In this document: piece after piece, positions 23,576-30,871 of the stretch
Position numbering within the stretch: the stretch's first letter is position 1
Layout: the number at the start of each line of letters is the position of its first letter
Assembly (NCBI RefSeq): GCF_001746205.1
Contig: NZ_MDCO01000015.1
Coordinates: forward strand, 75,929-110,616
Origin: Brachyspira hampsonii
Lineage (GTDB): Bacteria > Spirochaetota > Brachyspiria > Brachyspirales > Brachyspiraceae
DNA: 34,688 nucleotides
Direction of reading: 5' to 3'
Made by a program: the position numbers and the translations under genes
The notes under the pieces: model-generated
The model's database searches: none
What the model was told of the DNA's origin: nothing
Seen by the model: only the letters and a program-made list of their open reading frames with translations

Positions 23576-23600
23576 ATGATAAAGTTATTATATTATATCT

Positions 23601-23690
23601 ATTCAGCCTATAAGTGCTGATACTATTATGGTAACAGAGCCTAACGGAAGCTATGGATTTAGCGGAGTGTTTAAAAAGCAGTCTAATTAA
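23601..23690 (+). pseudogene. C-terminal tail of an unidentified plus-strand phage gene
   Basis: A frame of about 29 codons ends at a TAA at 23688-23690 (TEPNGSYGFSGVFKKQSN at its end). It begins without a start next to the reversed fibre gene, so it is a fragment. A good terminator follows at 23712. Family unknown. Confidence 0.4.
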
Positions 23691-23711
23691 TTTTTATTTA
23701 TTTTGAAATTT

Positions 23712-23750
23712 AAAGGCTTTATCAATTATTTGTTGGTAAAGCCTTTTTAT
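23712..23750 (+). terminator. Rho-independent terminator
   Basis: AAAGGCTTTATC (23712-23723) pairs with GGTAAAGCCTTT (23735-23746), with one wobble pair, followed by TTATTTTAT. It would end the plus-strand gene fragment at 23690. Confidence 0.75.
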
Positions 23751-23854
23751 TTTATATGTATTTTTTTAATATATACATAATTAATAATACTTATATTGAA
23801 ATAAATATATCTACATAGTATACTTGTTTTTATAATATGATTTAAGGAAAAACT

Positions 23855-24151
23855 ATGAAGAAAATATTTTTACTCATTACAATAATGTCTTTAATTATAA
23901 TTCAATGCGGTAATAAAACTGATAATCAAACTACTTCTAATAACAATGTTAATACAAATGAAACAGTACAGTCAAATGAATGCAGAACTTTAGCAGCTGG
24001 ACATGGCATTACAGTAAAATTAAAGCCTATAAAATATTATACACCTGCACCACAGGCGGGCAGTCGCCATATATTAAATCCTGATTTGATTCCTGAAGTA
24101 GTTTTTGAAATATGCGACACTTCAAGACATTTAAATATAAAAGGATTATAA
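23855..24151 (+). CDS. Small putative lipoprotein
   Basis: The 98-residue product has a lipoprotein signal (Lys-rich start, hydrophobic residues 4-17, Cys18 in IIIQC), then an Asn/Thr-rich linker to about residue 40. An AAGGAAAA site lies before the ATG. The C-terminal half (ITVKLKPIKYYTPAPQAG onwards) differs in character and is not recognised; a join within the gene cannot be excluded. The end overlaps the next frame by 40 bases if that starts at 24112. Confidence 0.5.
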   Translation: MKKIFLLITIMSLIIIQCGNKTDNQTTSNNNVNTNETVQSNECRTLAAGHGITVKLKPIKYYTPAPQAGSRHILNPDLIPEVVFEICDTSRHLNIKGL

Positions 24152-24159
24152 CAAAAGCA

Positions 24160-24480
24160 ATGTATATAATATTTCCTATACTAGTATTATTATTTAATAT
24201 ATTAGTATTAAGTGCGAATATATACAGAGTAACTATTTCAGAAAATAAAATAAATGAAATTTCTATAACAGTTCTTAATATAATAATAGCTGTTAATTTA
24301 GTATATATAACAATACAAAATATAAAGTCCATAGTAAAAATATTAAAGAACAATATCAATATAAATGAGGCAGTGATTGGAAATAATAAAATATATAACT
24401 TCATTTATATTTATGGTATTTACTCATTTATTTTTTCTTTTATAGCTCCTATTGTAATGGTATTTTTAAAAAATAAATAA
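24160..24480 (+). CDS. Small hypothetical membrane protein
   Basis: About 106 residues from the ATG at 24160 (an ATG at 24112 in frame is possible but overlaps the lipoprotein). It has three predicted transmembrane helices: FPILVLLFNILVLSANI, ISITVLNIIIAVNLVYI and IYGIYSFIFSFIAPIVMVF. No family recognised. It lies 15 bases before a larger membrane protein on the same strand, so the two are probably co-transcribed. Confidence 0.5.
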   Translation: MYIIFPILVLLFNILVLSANIYRVTISENKINEISITVLNIIIAVNLVYITIQNIKSIVKILKNNININEAVIGNNKIYNFIYIYGIYSFIFSFIAPIVMVFLKNK

Positions 24481-24495
24481 AAGTATGAGAGATTT

Positions 24496-25407
24496 ATGAA
24501 CTACATCAGTAAAAAAAGATTATATTATATATTAGTATTTGTCATAATAATAATATCTTCTCTTCCTATAAATATACAAATATTATTATATGATATTGAT
24601 CATAATGCTGACAATTTCTATTCAACAATTATTACTAATAGTTTTTATTATCAAGTATTTTACTTTTTTTGTTATTCATTTTTATTTATTATAGATAGTA
24701 ATTTAGAAAACATTAATAAAAGAACAATACTAATAATATTTTTGTCATTTTTACTTTTATTTTTGCTTGGCATATTTATTTCAGCTCCTTTAAAAGATTC
24801 AATACCTGATATGCTTGAATTTTTTAAATCTAATATAATGATTAATAAAAGTATATTATCTTCTATAATCTTTTTTATTATAATACTTTTATCTGATAAC
24901 AATTTTAATATAAAGAATAATACATATAATAGTTTTACTAAATTAGGAGATATAATACTGTTTTTTGTAGTATCAGAAATTTTATTAGCAATAATATTAT
25001 TCTTAATTATTAAATTGGTAGCATTAGTAGAATCGCTAGAATTTTTGGCATTTATGGTATTATTATTTTTTGTTTTAATGTTATCTGCTTTTACTGGAGA
25101 AGATGCAAGTACATTAGCCTCAAAACTGATTTTGATTTTTATTGTATATTTACATACTTTAATACCGTTTATATTTTTCTTTGTGCAAAAAAGATTCAAA
25201 ACTGTTTTATCAATATATATTTCTCGAGGATTATTATTTTTATATTCATTTTTAATATTTGTTTCATTTTTTGCATTACTATATGAACCTATAAGACCTT
25301 TTGACAATACTAAGTCTTTTATAATTTATAATGCATTATTAATTTTATCTGTTTTTACTTTATACTTTATAAGAGCTGAATATAAAGCTGGAGTAATAAC
25401 AAAGTAA
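24496..25407 (+). CDS. Hypothetical polytopic membrane protein
   Basis: The 303-residue protein is strongly hydrophobic, with about eight predicted transmembrane helices: near residues 9-30, 48-66, 74-93, 110-130, 150-172, 180-197, 205-228 and 240-290. It is Phe/Ile/Leu-rich with short charged loops, and has no family motif that I recognise. The preceding small membrane protein is probably in the same unit. The stop codon overlaps the next ATG (TAATG). Placed between phage fragments, it could be prophage cargo, but this is inference. Confidence 0.55.
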   Translation: MNYISKKRLYYILVFVIIIISSLPINIQILLYDIDHNADNFYSTIITNSFYYQVFYFFCYSFLFIIDSNLENINKRTILIIFLSFLLLFLLGIFISAPLKDSIPDMLEFFKSNIMINKSILSSIIFFIIILLSDNNFNIKNNTYNSFTKLGDIILFFVVSEILLAIILFLIIKLVALVESLEFLAFMVLLFFVLMLSAFTGEDASTLASKLILIFIVYLHTLIPFIFFFVQKRFKTVLSIYISRGLLFLYSFLIFVSFFALLYEPIRPFDNTKSFIIYNALLILSVFTLYFIRAEYKAGVITK

Positions 25408-25625
25408 TGCTTAATTGGATAGATGGATTAAGTAAAGGGGATCTTCCCGGAGTAAGTATTTCTGCTATAAATCCAAGCGATCCAAGTGTAAGTCAAAATG
25501 GAAGCATACCATTATTGCCTAGATCAGTGATAGTTTATAATACATTTTCTATTCCTTCTGATCCTAAAACTAAGACAAGGCAGTTAAGCGGACAGGGTTG
25601 GAATGGTTTTTCTGCTGTAGTATAA
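25407..25625 (+). CDS. Short phage-like protein, possibly truncated
   Basis: A frame of 72 codons starts at the TAATG overlap with the membrane-protein gene. The sequence (LNWIDGLSKGDLPGVSISA, then PLLPRSVIVYN) is not firmly recognised; it looks like a beta-rich structural fragment. It ends at 25625, where a different frame starts, so its C-terminus may be lost. Confidence 0.35.
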   Translation: MLNWIDGLSKGDLPGVSISAINPSDPSVSQNGSIPLLPRSVIVYNTFSIPSDPKTKTRQLSGQGWNGFSAVV

Positions 25626-25812
25626 AACTAATTTTGAATATTGGAAAGAAATATTTAATAAAAATAATTACAAACTTCCTAGAATAATTTTTTGGAATGT
25701 AAACTCATTAAGCAGAATAATGCCTGCTTTAAAAAATGATGATGTATTATTTGTTTCTGGAAGAAGCCAGAATGCTATAAAAAATATAATCAATATAGAT
25801 AAAAAGATTTAA
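25621..25812 (+). pseudogene. C-terminal fragment resembling DUF2828/TROVE-type proteins
   Basis: A frame opens at about 25621 without a start codon and runs to a TAA at 25810-25812. It encodes about 63 residues with YKLPRIIFWNVNS and later DDVLFVSGRSQNA, which resemble the end of the DUF2828 (von Willebrand-like) family. An intact gene would have several hundred codons. The preceding frame ends just where this one starts, so a join at about 25620 is likely. Confidence 0.4.
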
Positions 25813-25907
25813 TGAGAAGATACCAAGAAAGCATTATAAAGATAGGAGAATGGCAGCTTTGGTACAACATACAAGTAGGAACGAATTATTACTTATATAA
25901 AAAATAA
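25812..25907 (+). CDS. Very short frame, 31 codons, possibly a gene remnant
   Basis: Starts at a TAATG overlap with the preceding fragment and ends at 25907. The Trp/Tyr-rich content (GEWQLWYN, TNYYLYKK) looks like real protein sequence, not noise, but no family is recognised. Confidence 0.3.
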   Translation: MRRYQESIIKIGEWQLWYNIQVGTNYYLYKK

Positions 25908-25940
25908 ATAAAATAAGAATATAGCAAAAAGTGAGCCGAA

Positions 25941-26051
25941 CAGCTAATAAGTTACTTATTAGCTGCTATATAGTGAGGCGAGCATAGCAATAATATGTAT
26001 ACAGCTGCTTTTACCTCCGTGTAGCAGCTGTATAAAAACATCCATGTTTTT
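25941..26051. repeat. Cluster of three hairpins before the tail-fibre gene
   Basis: Three near-perfect palindromes follow each other: CAGCTAATAAG/CTTATTAGCTG (25941-25965, loop TTA), ATACAGCTGCT/AGCAGCTGTAT (25999-26033, 13-base loop) and AAAAACAT/ATGTTTTT (26034-26051). Between the first two is the GC-richer text GTGAGGCGAGCATAGC. A similar hairpin plus GTGTAGCGAGCG unit occurs at 30634-30703. The block ends just before the ribosome site of the next gene. Confidence 0.6.
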
Positions 26052-26062
26052 AGGAGTTTTAT

Positions 26063-27955
26063 ATGGCTTTAAGTAAACCTAACGAATATAAAGAAGTACC
26101 TGCTCAGCAAGGGGAAACAACTGTATATGCAGAGGATATTAATCAAATAATATCAAATATAGAAAAAATAAAAGGCGGACAAGCTAATGAAGCTCCTATT
26201 TCTAATATAAAAGAATTAAAAGAAAGAGTTGATGGTTTAACAAACGGAAGTACATCATCAGCTTCTAAAATAGCTTTTAATAATGATAATGCCAATTTAG
26301 ATTTTTCAGACGGATATGATTTTCCGCCAATAAAAAATCAACTAAGTGATAATTATAATATCAGTTTAGTAACTGATTATTATTTAAATAGTTTATCTCA
26401 TATAGATAATGCAGAAGAAGTTTATGATCTAGTATTAGAAAAGAGTACTGATAAATATGTTTTGAAAGGTACTTTAATATATAATAATAATAATACTTCT
26501 TCTAATCTTATCTTTAACATAATATCTATACAAAAAAAAGGTGAAGAAAAAAATAAAGATATTATATATATAACAAATGAATTATCACAGTTTATTTATC
26601 AATATGCAAATGCATCAGATAATGAAATAGTTATAGAAGGGGAAGAAAAACTTAAATATAATTTTGCTTTAGTTTTAGGAAGTCCTATGTTTGTCATAGG
26701 AAAACAAGATTCTAGTAGTTTTGAAGCTAAAGAATATACTATAAATATTAATATAGAAATATCAGTAAATAATATACGAAATTATCAAGATTTTATATTT
26801 ATTCAAGGTACTAATGATACAGTTTCTTTCATAAAAGCAAATAATAAAAATGAAAAAATAGTATTTCAAGGAAATACGAAGTCAAAAGTTGGAAATACAA
26901 TATTTATTATTTTTAATATTTCTATGCTAGAAAATTATCTTGATATAAAAACTGATAAAAATGACAGCTATTATATAGAAGCAAATGATATGATTACTTC
27001 TAATAAAAATAAGCCTATAAAATATTATATAAGAAAATCTGTTATTGATGGAACAGAATTATCAGAGAAATATTCTAATATCAATATGACTTTTGGTTAT
27101 TTAGAAATAAAGCATACTGATGATACTGATATAGAAAAAGATGAAATACTTTCTTTTAATTTAACAGCTCAGAAAAATGTTGATGTTGAAAAAATAGAAA
27201 AAGAGAAAAATATACAAAATGCTATAGAAATATTAAATAGTAAAATAATTGATATATTAAATTATCTTGGACTTAATTTTGAAGAACCTCAGGCAGGCAC
27301 TATATTTACTTTTGAAAAAACTTCTTTGACTTTAGAAGTTGGAGATGAAAGTACAAATATAAATGCTGATATAATAAAAGATATTACTAATTTATCCTTG
27401 ATTGCAAATGAAGACGGAAGCCTTAATTTAAAAGGAAGTTTTGAAATTAGTAACGAAGGTATGGGAGTCATAAGAGTTAATAAAAAACTTAAATTATATA
27501 AAAGAAAATTAGTAGGGGTAATATATAAAGAAATACAGATTATATGTCTATACCAAGATGATTACTTATACTTAATTATTATGGCAAATAAAATACAGAA
27601 TACAATATTTGATTTGGAAAATATCAAAATATATGATAATAATATAATATGTCCTATAGATTTTAACTATATTAAACTTACAGGTCATCAAGTATCAGAA
27701 GATTTTGGCATTCATTTAATAGATGGAAAATATATTTTAAAAGGTTCTATAACACCTAATACCGTAAGTATATCAGTATATGTTAATTGTTATATAGAAG
27801 ATTTTTTTGAAAACAGCAAAACGTATCAATATGAAGGATATACAATACTAATTCAGAACACAAAACCTCTTTATGGCTATATATCTATTACAGGATTAAC
27901 AGCAAATAAAGAAAATACAATATATTTTGAATGTCCTAAACAGCCGTCAATTTAA
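26063..27955 (+). CDS. Putative phage tail-fibre or receptor-binding structural protein
   Basis: The 630-residue protein begins like many phage fibre proteins: a short conserved head (MALSKPNEYKEVPAQQGETT, then YAEDINQIISNIEKIKGG) that would attach to the tail, followed by a short helical region and then long beta-rich, Asn/Ile/Tyr-rich repeats. Three related segments share a pattern of the type LKGT/LKGSF then a loop (near residues 133, 455 and 570), suggesting repeated beta modules. No signal peptide or membrane helix. A TAGGAG site precedes the ATG. Host range is the probable function. The call rests on head motif, composition and context. Confidence 0.55.
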   Translation: MALSKPNEYKEVPAQQGETTVYAEDINQIISNIEKIKGGQANEAPISNIKELKERVDGLTNGSTSSASKIAFNNDNANLDFSDGYDFPPIKNQLSDNYNISLVTDYYLNSLSHIDNAEEVYDLVLEKSTDKYVLKGTLIYNNNNTSSNLIFNIISIQKKGEEKNKDIIYITNELSQFIYQYANASDNEIVIEGEEKLKYNFALVLGSPMFVIGKQDSSSFEAKEYTININIEISVNNIRNYQDFIFIQGTNDTVSFIKANNKNEKIVFQGNTKSKVGNTIFIIFNISMLENYLDIKTDKNDSYYIEANDMITSNKNKPIKYYIRKSVIDGTELSEKYSNINMTFGYLEIKHTDDTDIEKDEILSFNLTAQKNVDVEKIEKEKNIQNAIEILNSKIIDILNYLGLNFEEPQAGTIFTFEKTSLTLEVGDESTNINADIIKDITNLSLIANEDGSLNLKGSFEISNEGMGVIRVNKKLKLYKRKLVGVIYKEIQIICLYQDDYLYLIIMANKIQNTIFDLENIKIYDNNIICPIDFNYIKLTGHQVSEDFGIHLIDGKYILKGSITPNTVSISVYVNCYIEDFFENSKTYQYEGYTILIQNTKPLYGYISITGLTANKENTIYFECPKQPSI

Positions 27956-27967
27956 AAGGATATAATA

Positions 27968-28259
27968 ATGAAAAGACAGTTTGATACTTTATTTAAACAT
28001 AATATTTTTAATAATAAAGAACATTATAACTTCTGCAGCAAATGCAATAAACTTTATAAAAATAAACAATTCTGCGAATGCGGTAATTTTATTAATCTTA
28101 CTAGGATAGATAAAAATATAGCAGATATCATTTTAGAGTTAAACAAAAAAGGATATAAAACTAGTCAGTGCTGCGAAGGGCATATTGAAGATGAATATTT
28201 CCATCCATATATATATTTTAGTTATTTATTTGATGTTAATCCTGTAATAGATATATATG
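27968..28259 (+). pseudogene. Small zinc-ribbon-like phage protein, C-terminally truncated
   Basis: About 97 residues with paired cysteines: CSKC at residues 22-25 and CECG near 35-38 (a likely zinc site), then QCCEGHIEDEYFHPYIYFSY. It follows the fibre gene by 12 bases with an AAAGGA site. From about 28259 the sequence belongs to the reverse strand of an integrase, so the last residues of the frame (to 28303) are spurious. Confidence 0.55.
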
Positions 28260-28437
28260 ATGGCCACTTTTATAAGAGGATCTGCTATATCTTTAATTAT
28301 TAATTCAATTTCTTTTTTAGTTGGGACTTCAAGTCTTTTTTTGTTCTTCACAGGCGGACGAGTTTTTGTACCTCGAAAAGGATTTTTCATAAACGGATAT
28401 CTTCTCTCTAAAAAAGAAAAGAAAGAGGTAAATATAG
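28260..28437 (-). pseudogene. Tyrosine recombinase (phage integrase) fragment
   Basis: About 58 residues encode FFSFLERRYPFMKNPF, a basic linker and KRLEVPTKKEIELIIKDI then DPLIKVAI. This is the junction between the core-binding domain and the start of the catalytic domain in XerC/phage-type integrases. The catalytic R-H-R-Y residues lie further on and are missing. The piece is fused in frame to a terminase fragment upstream and cut by the zinc-ribbon gene downstream. Confidence 0.65.
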
Positions 28438-28706
28438 GATTAGCTTGAAAAATAATTTTATTTATTAATTCTTCCTGTTTTGAAACATCTTCATTTTTAT
28501 TTAATTTTTCTTTATATTCAGACATAAATACCCAAATATCATTGATGTCATCAGGCTCGTATATTATAGTAAAATACTCATCATTATTTAATGAACCTTG
28601 TAATACTTGCTTTGCATATTCATATTCAGAAAAACATACTGAAGATTTATCAAATCCAGCCGTAGTAATTATAAATATAAGAGGCTGCCTTCTAGCTCCC
28701 ATTCCA
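28438..28706 (-). pseudogene. Phage terminase large-subunit fragment
   Basis: About 90 residues match the HK97-type large terminase: GMGARRQPLIFIITTAGFDK (ATPase coupling segment), YEYAKQVLQG and YFTIIYEPDD with an acidic end, then IIFQANP. The Walker motifs upstream and nuclease domain downstream are missing. The 5' side is cut by cattle DNA at about 28707. The 3' side continues in frame into integrase sequence at about 28437. Confidence 0.75.
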
Positions 28707-28709
28707 GGA

Positions 28710-29100
28710 GATGGGGCTTTTAAGGAGGTTCAGTTCAGTTCAGTTCAGTCACTCAGTCGTGTCTGACTCTTTGCACCCCATGGACTGCAGCATGCCAGGC
28801 TTCCCTGTCCATCACCAACTCCCAGAGTTTACTCAAACTCATGTCCATTGAGTCGGTGATGCCATCCAACCATCTCATCCTCTGTCGTCCCCTTCTCCTC
28901 CTGCCTTCAATCTTTCCCAGCATCAGGGTCTTTTCAAATGAGTCAGTTCTTCGCATCAGGTGGCCAAAGTATTGGAGTTTCAGCTTCAGCATCAGTCCTT
29001 CCAATGAATATTCAGGACTGATTTCCTTTAGGATGGACTGGTTGGATCTCCTTGCAGTCCAAGGGACTCTCAAGAGTCTTCTGAAATATCACAGTGTCAA
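28710..29100 (-). mobile_element. Bovine BovB (RTE-type) LINE, 3' end
   Basis: On the minus strand, 29073-28753 encodes the C-terminus of the BovB reverse transcriptase: [32 protein letters not shown], the [20 protein letters not shown] stretch and [14 protein letters not shown]. The element ends in the TTCAG tandem tail typical of its 3' end at 28730-28748. GC content is near 50 percent, far above the flanks. This is ruminant DNA, not bacterial. Confidence 0.95.
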
Positions 29101-29345
29101 GCATGCTGCTGCTGCTGCTAAGTCGCTTCAGTCGTGTCCGACTCTGTGCGACCCCATAGACGGCAGCCCACCAGGCTCCCCCGTCCCTGGGATTCTCCAG
29201 GCAAGAACACTGGAGTGGGTTGCCATTTCCTTCTCCAATGCATGAAAGTGAAAAGTGAAAGTGAAGTCGCTCAGTCGTGTCCGACTCTTAGCGACCCCAT
29301 GGACTGCAGCCTACCAGGTTTCTCCGTCAATGAGATTCTCCAGGA
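29101..29345. mobile_element. Bovine Bov-tA-type SINE
   Basis: It starts with a GCT triplet run (29105-29119) and contains two copies of the ruminant CGCT(T)CAGTCGTGTCCGACTC block (near 29125 and 29268), each followed by GCGACCCCAT, and the CAAGAACACTGGAGTGGGTTG segment. The layout matches the dimeric Bov-tA/BovA2 family, which is frequent in cattle next to BovB. Confidence 0.92.
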
Positions 29346-29500
29346 TAGATGTTAAATATTCCTTTTTGGGAAAAATACGCTATTATCAGTTTACTGCTGT
29401 AGATATAGCTACGAAGTGCCCTATTGGTCTCATCACCTTGGTACAATGGAGTAGTTGAAAGTACACATCACTGCGACCAAAAAGAATTTATGACTTTTGT
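29346..29500 (+). pseudogene. Remnant of a DDE transposase (IS481/IS3-like)
   Basis: Two frames carry pieces of the catalytic core. The first (from 29348) reads DVKYSFLGKIRYYQFTAVDI then ATK. The second (from about 29439, different frame) reads WYNGVVESTHHCDQKEF, the region of the catalytic Glu. About 60-70 residues between them are missing and the frame changes, so it is not functional. The codon use is less A/T-biased than the surroundings. The left side abuts the SINE. Confidence 0.55.
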
Positions 29501-29503
29501 AAT

Positions 29504-30478
29504 ATGGAATTAGCTTTCTCTAAAGTGTTGACAAATGGTTTAGGACAGGTAATGATAAAGAAATAAGAGAAACACTTCAGGCAGGCGTTGCTGAAGGCGG
29601 CGGAAATACTATAGCAGTATCTAGTAAAGCAAATTATAAAAGACTTAGATGAAGCAGTACAGATAAGAAAAAGATCAAATATCATTCCTGCTATGAATGG
29701 ATATGCAAGTATAGGAATACCTACACTAGAAAGTGATTTAAATGATCTTGATTGGACAGCAGAAATCGCAGAAGTTACAGAAGATACAAATATGTCTTTT
29801 GGAAAAAGAGAAATGAAGCCTAATCAATTAACTAAGTTAGTTAAACTTAGTAAAAGATTAATAAAGCAAAGCAACATAGATATTCAAGGTTTAGTTGAGG
29901 AGAGAATAGCATATAAATTGGCTTCTACATTAGAGCATAATTATTTATATGGAAATGGACAGGATAAACCTCTAGGTATATTTGCTCAAACTTCAGATAA
30001 TACAGCAGCTATTCCAACTGACAGAGATATAAAAGTAGGAACTGCAAGTGCTGCTATAACTTATGATGGTTTAGTAGATGCAGTAAGCGGATTGGAAGGC
30101 GGATATCAAAACGGAGCGGTATGGATGCTTAATAAAAAAGCAGTTGCTGCTTTAAGAAAATTAAAAGATAAGCAGGACCGTCCTATTTGGCAGGAAAGTT
30201 TAATAGCGGGACAGCCTAGTATTTTACTTGGTATTACAGTTGTGCAAAATGATTTTATCGAAGATAAGCTGGAAGCTACAAAATATTTCGGTTTCTTAGC
30301 AAACTTAAAATATTATTGGATTATGGACAGCTTGTCTATGGAGCTTTAAGTTTTGCATGAGCTATACAGCAAAACAAATCAGGTAGGTTTCCAAGTAGGA
30401 TATTGGGGAGACGGTGCTCCTATTCAAAAATCAGCATTTGTAAGATTACTTCCAAATGATCAAGCGTATGCAGCTTAA
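29504..30478 (+). pseudogene. HK97-type phage major capsid protein gene with two frameshifts and one stop
   Basis: Three frame segments form one capsid protein: ELAFSKV (from 29507), VDKWFRTGNDKEIRETLQAG to AVSSK (29527-29628), and QIIKDLDEAVQIRKRSNIIP to the end (29630 onwards). One base appears lost near 29528 and one gained at about 29629. A TAA at 30347-30349 interrupts the last segment after SLSMEL. The same frame goes on with VLHELYSKTNQVGFQVG to a natural stop at 30476-30478; CAA (Gln) to TAA would explain it. Landmarks of the fold are LYGNGQDKPLGIF and GITVVQNDF. About 320 residues in total, a normal length for this family. Confidence 0.8.
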
Positions 30479-30502
30479 TAATTTTTAATAAGGCTTTTAT
30501 AT

Positions 30503-30697
30503 ATGAGCAGTGATACTGAAGATATTAATAGTATAGACATTGATGTCGGAAAAGTAGTCGCCGAAGGCGTGCTTTCGCAAGAGGCAGGTACCGAAGGTAT
30601 GCTGTCGCAAGATGATGACGAAGAAAAGCAAGCGGAAAGCCCGCCGAGTGATACTAATCACTCGGCGGGCTTTCCGATAGGCACCTACTCGGTGTAG
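30503..30697 (+). CDS. Short acidic frame containing a hairpin-rich GC insert
   Basis: A frame of 64 codons follows the capsid gene with an AAGG site. The first 20 residues (SSDTEDINSIDIDVGKVV) look like ordinary phage sequence. Residues 20-64 are encoded by a GC-rich block with two tandem copies of a CGAAGG(C/T)(G/A)TGCT(T/G)TCGCAAGA unit and a 19-base-pair hairpin. The stop at 30697 lies in the end of that block, while the following connector fragment continues in another frame. It is probably the broken 5' end of the connector gene. Confidence 0.4.
   Translation: MSSDTEDINSIDIDVGKVVAEGVLSQEAGTEGMLSQDDDEEKQAESPPSDTNHSAGFPIGTYSV
30634..30675. repeat. Perfect 19-bp GC-rich hairpin
   Basis: GGAAAGCCCGCCGAGTGAT (30634-30652), loop ACTA, and its exact complement (30657-30675). 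It lies inside a short frame between capsid and connector and is followed by CACCTACTCGGTGTAGCGAGCG. No T-run follows, so it is not a typical terminator. Confidence 0.8.
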
Positions 30698-30699
30698 CG

Positions 30700-30870
30700 A
30701 GCGAATATAATAAAGTAGTTACTTTGGCTGAGTTCAAAAAGTTTCTAAACTTAGAAGGCATTGACTATAATGATGATATTAATATGGAGAATGTTTCATA
30801 TAAAAATATAGAATGTCTATTTACAATAAAGAAATTAGTAAATAATAAAAAAGCTGACAATAGAGAGTAA
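30700..30870 (+). pseudogene. Head-tail connector-like phage protein fragment
   Basis: A frame open from 30658 to a TAA at 30868-30870 encodes KVVTLAEFKKFLNLEGIDYN and about 35 more residues (YKNIECLFTIKKLVNN). The small helical pattern and the place between capsid and gp10-like gene fit the head-tail connector family. The true start is not visible; the upstream part is replaced by the hairpin block. It ends one base before the next gene. Confidence 0.45.
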
Positions 30871-30871
30871 T

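Noticed and set aside
28226-28702. A single new protein combining terminase and recombinase
   Set aside because: Both parts lack their catalytic residues and each is cut at a join, so fusion by chimerism is the better explanation.
28841-29458. Several open frames on both strands over the cattle repeats
   Set aside because: They arise from BovB and SINE sequence; only the BovB reverse-transcriptase C-terminus is meaningful, and it is eukaryotic.
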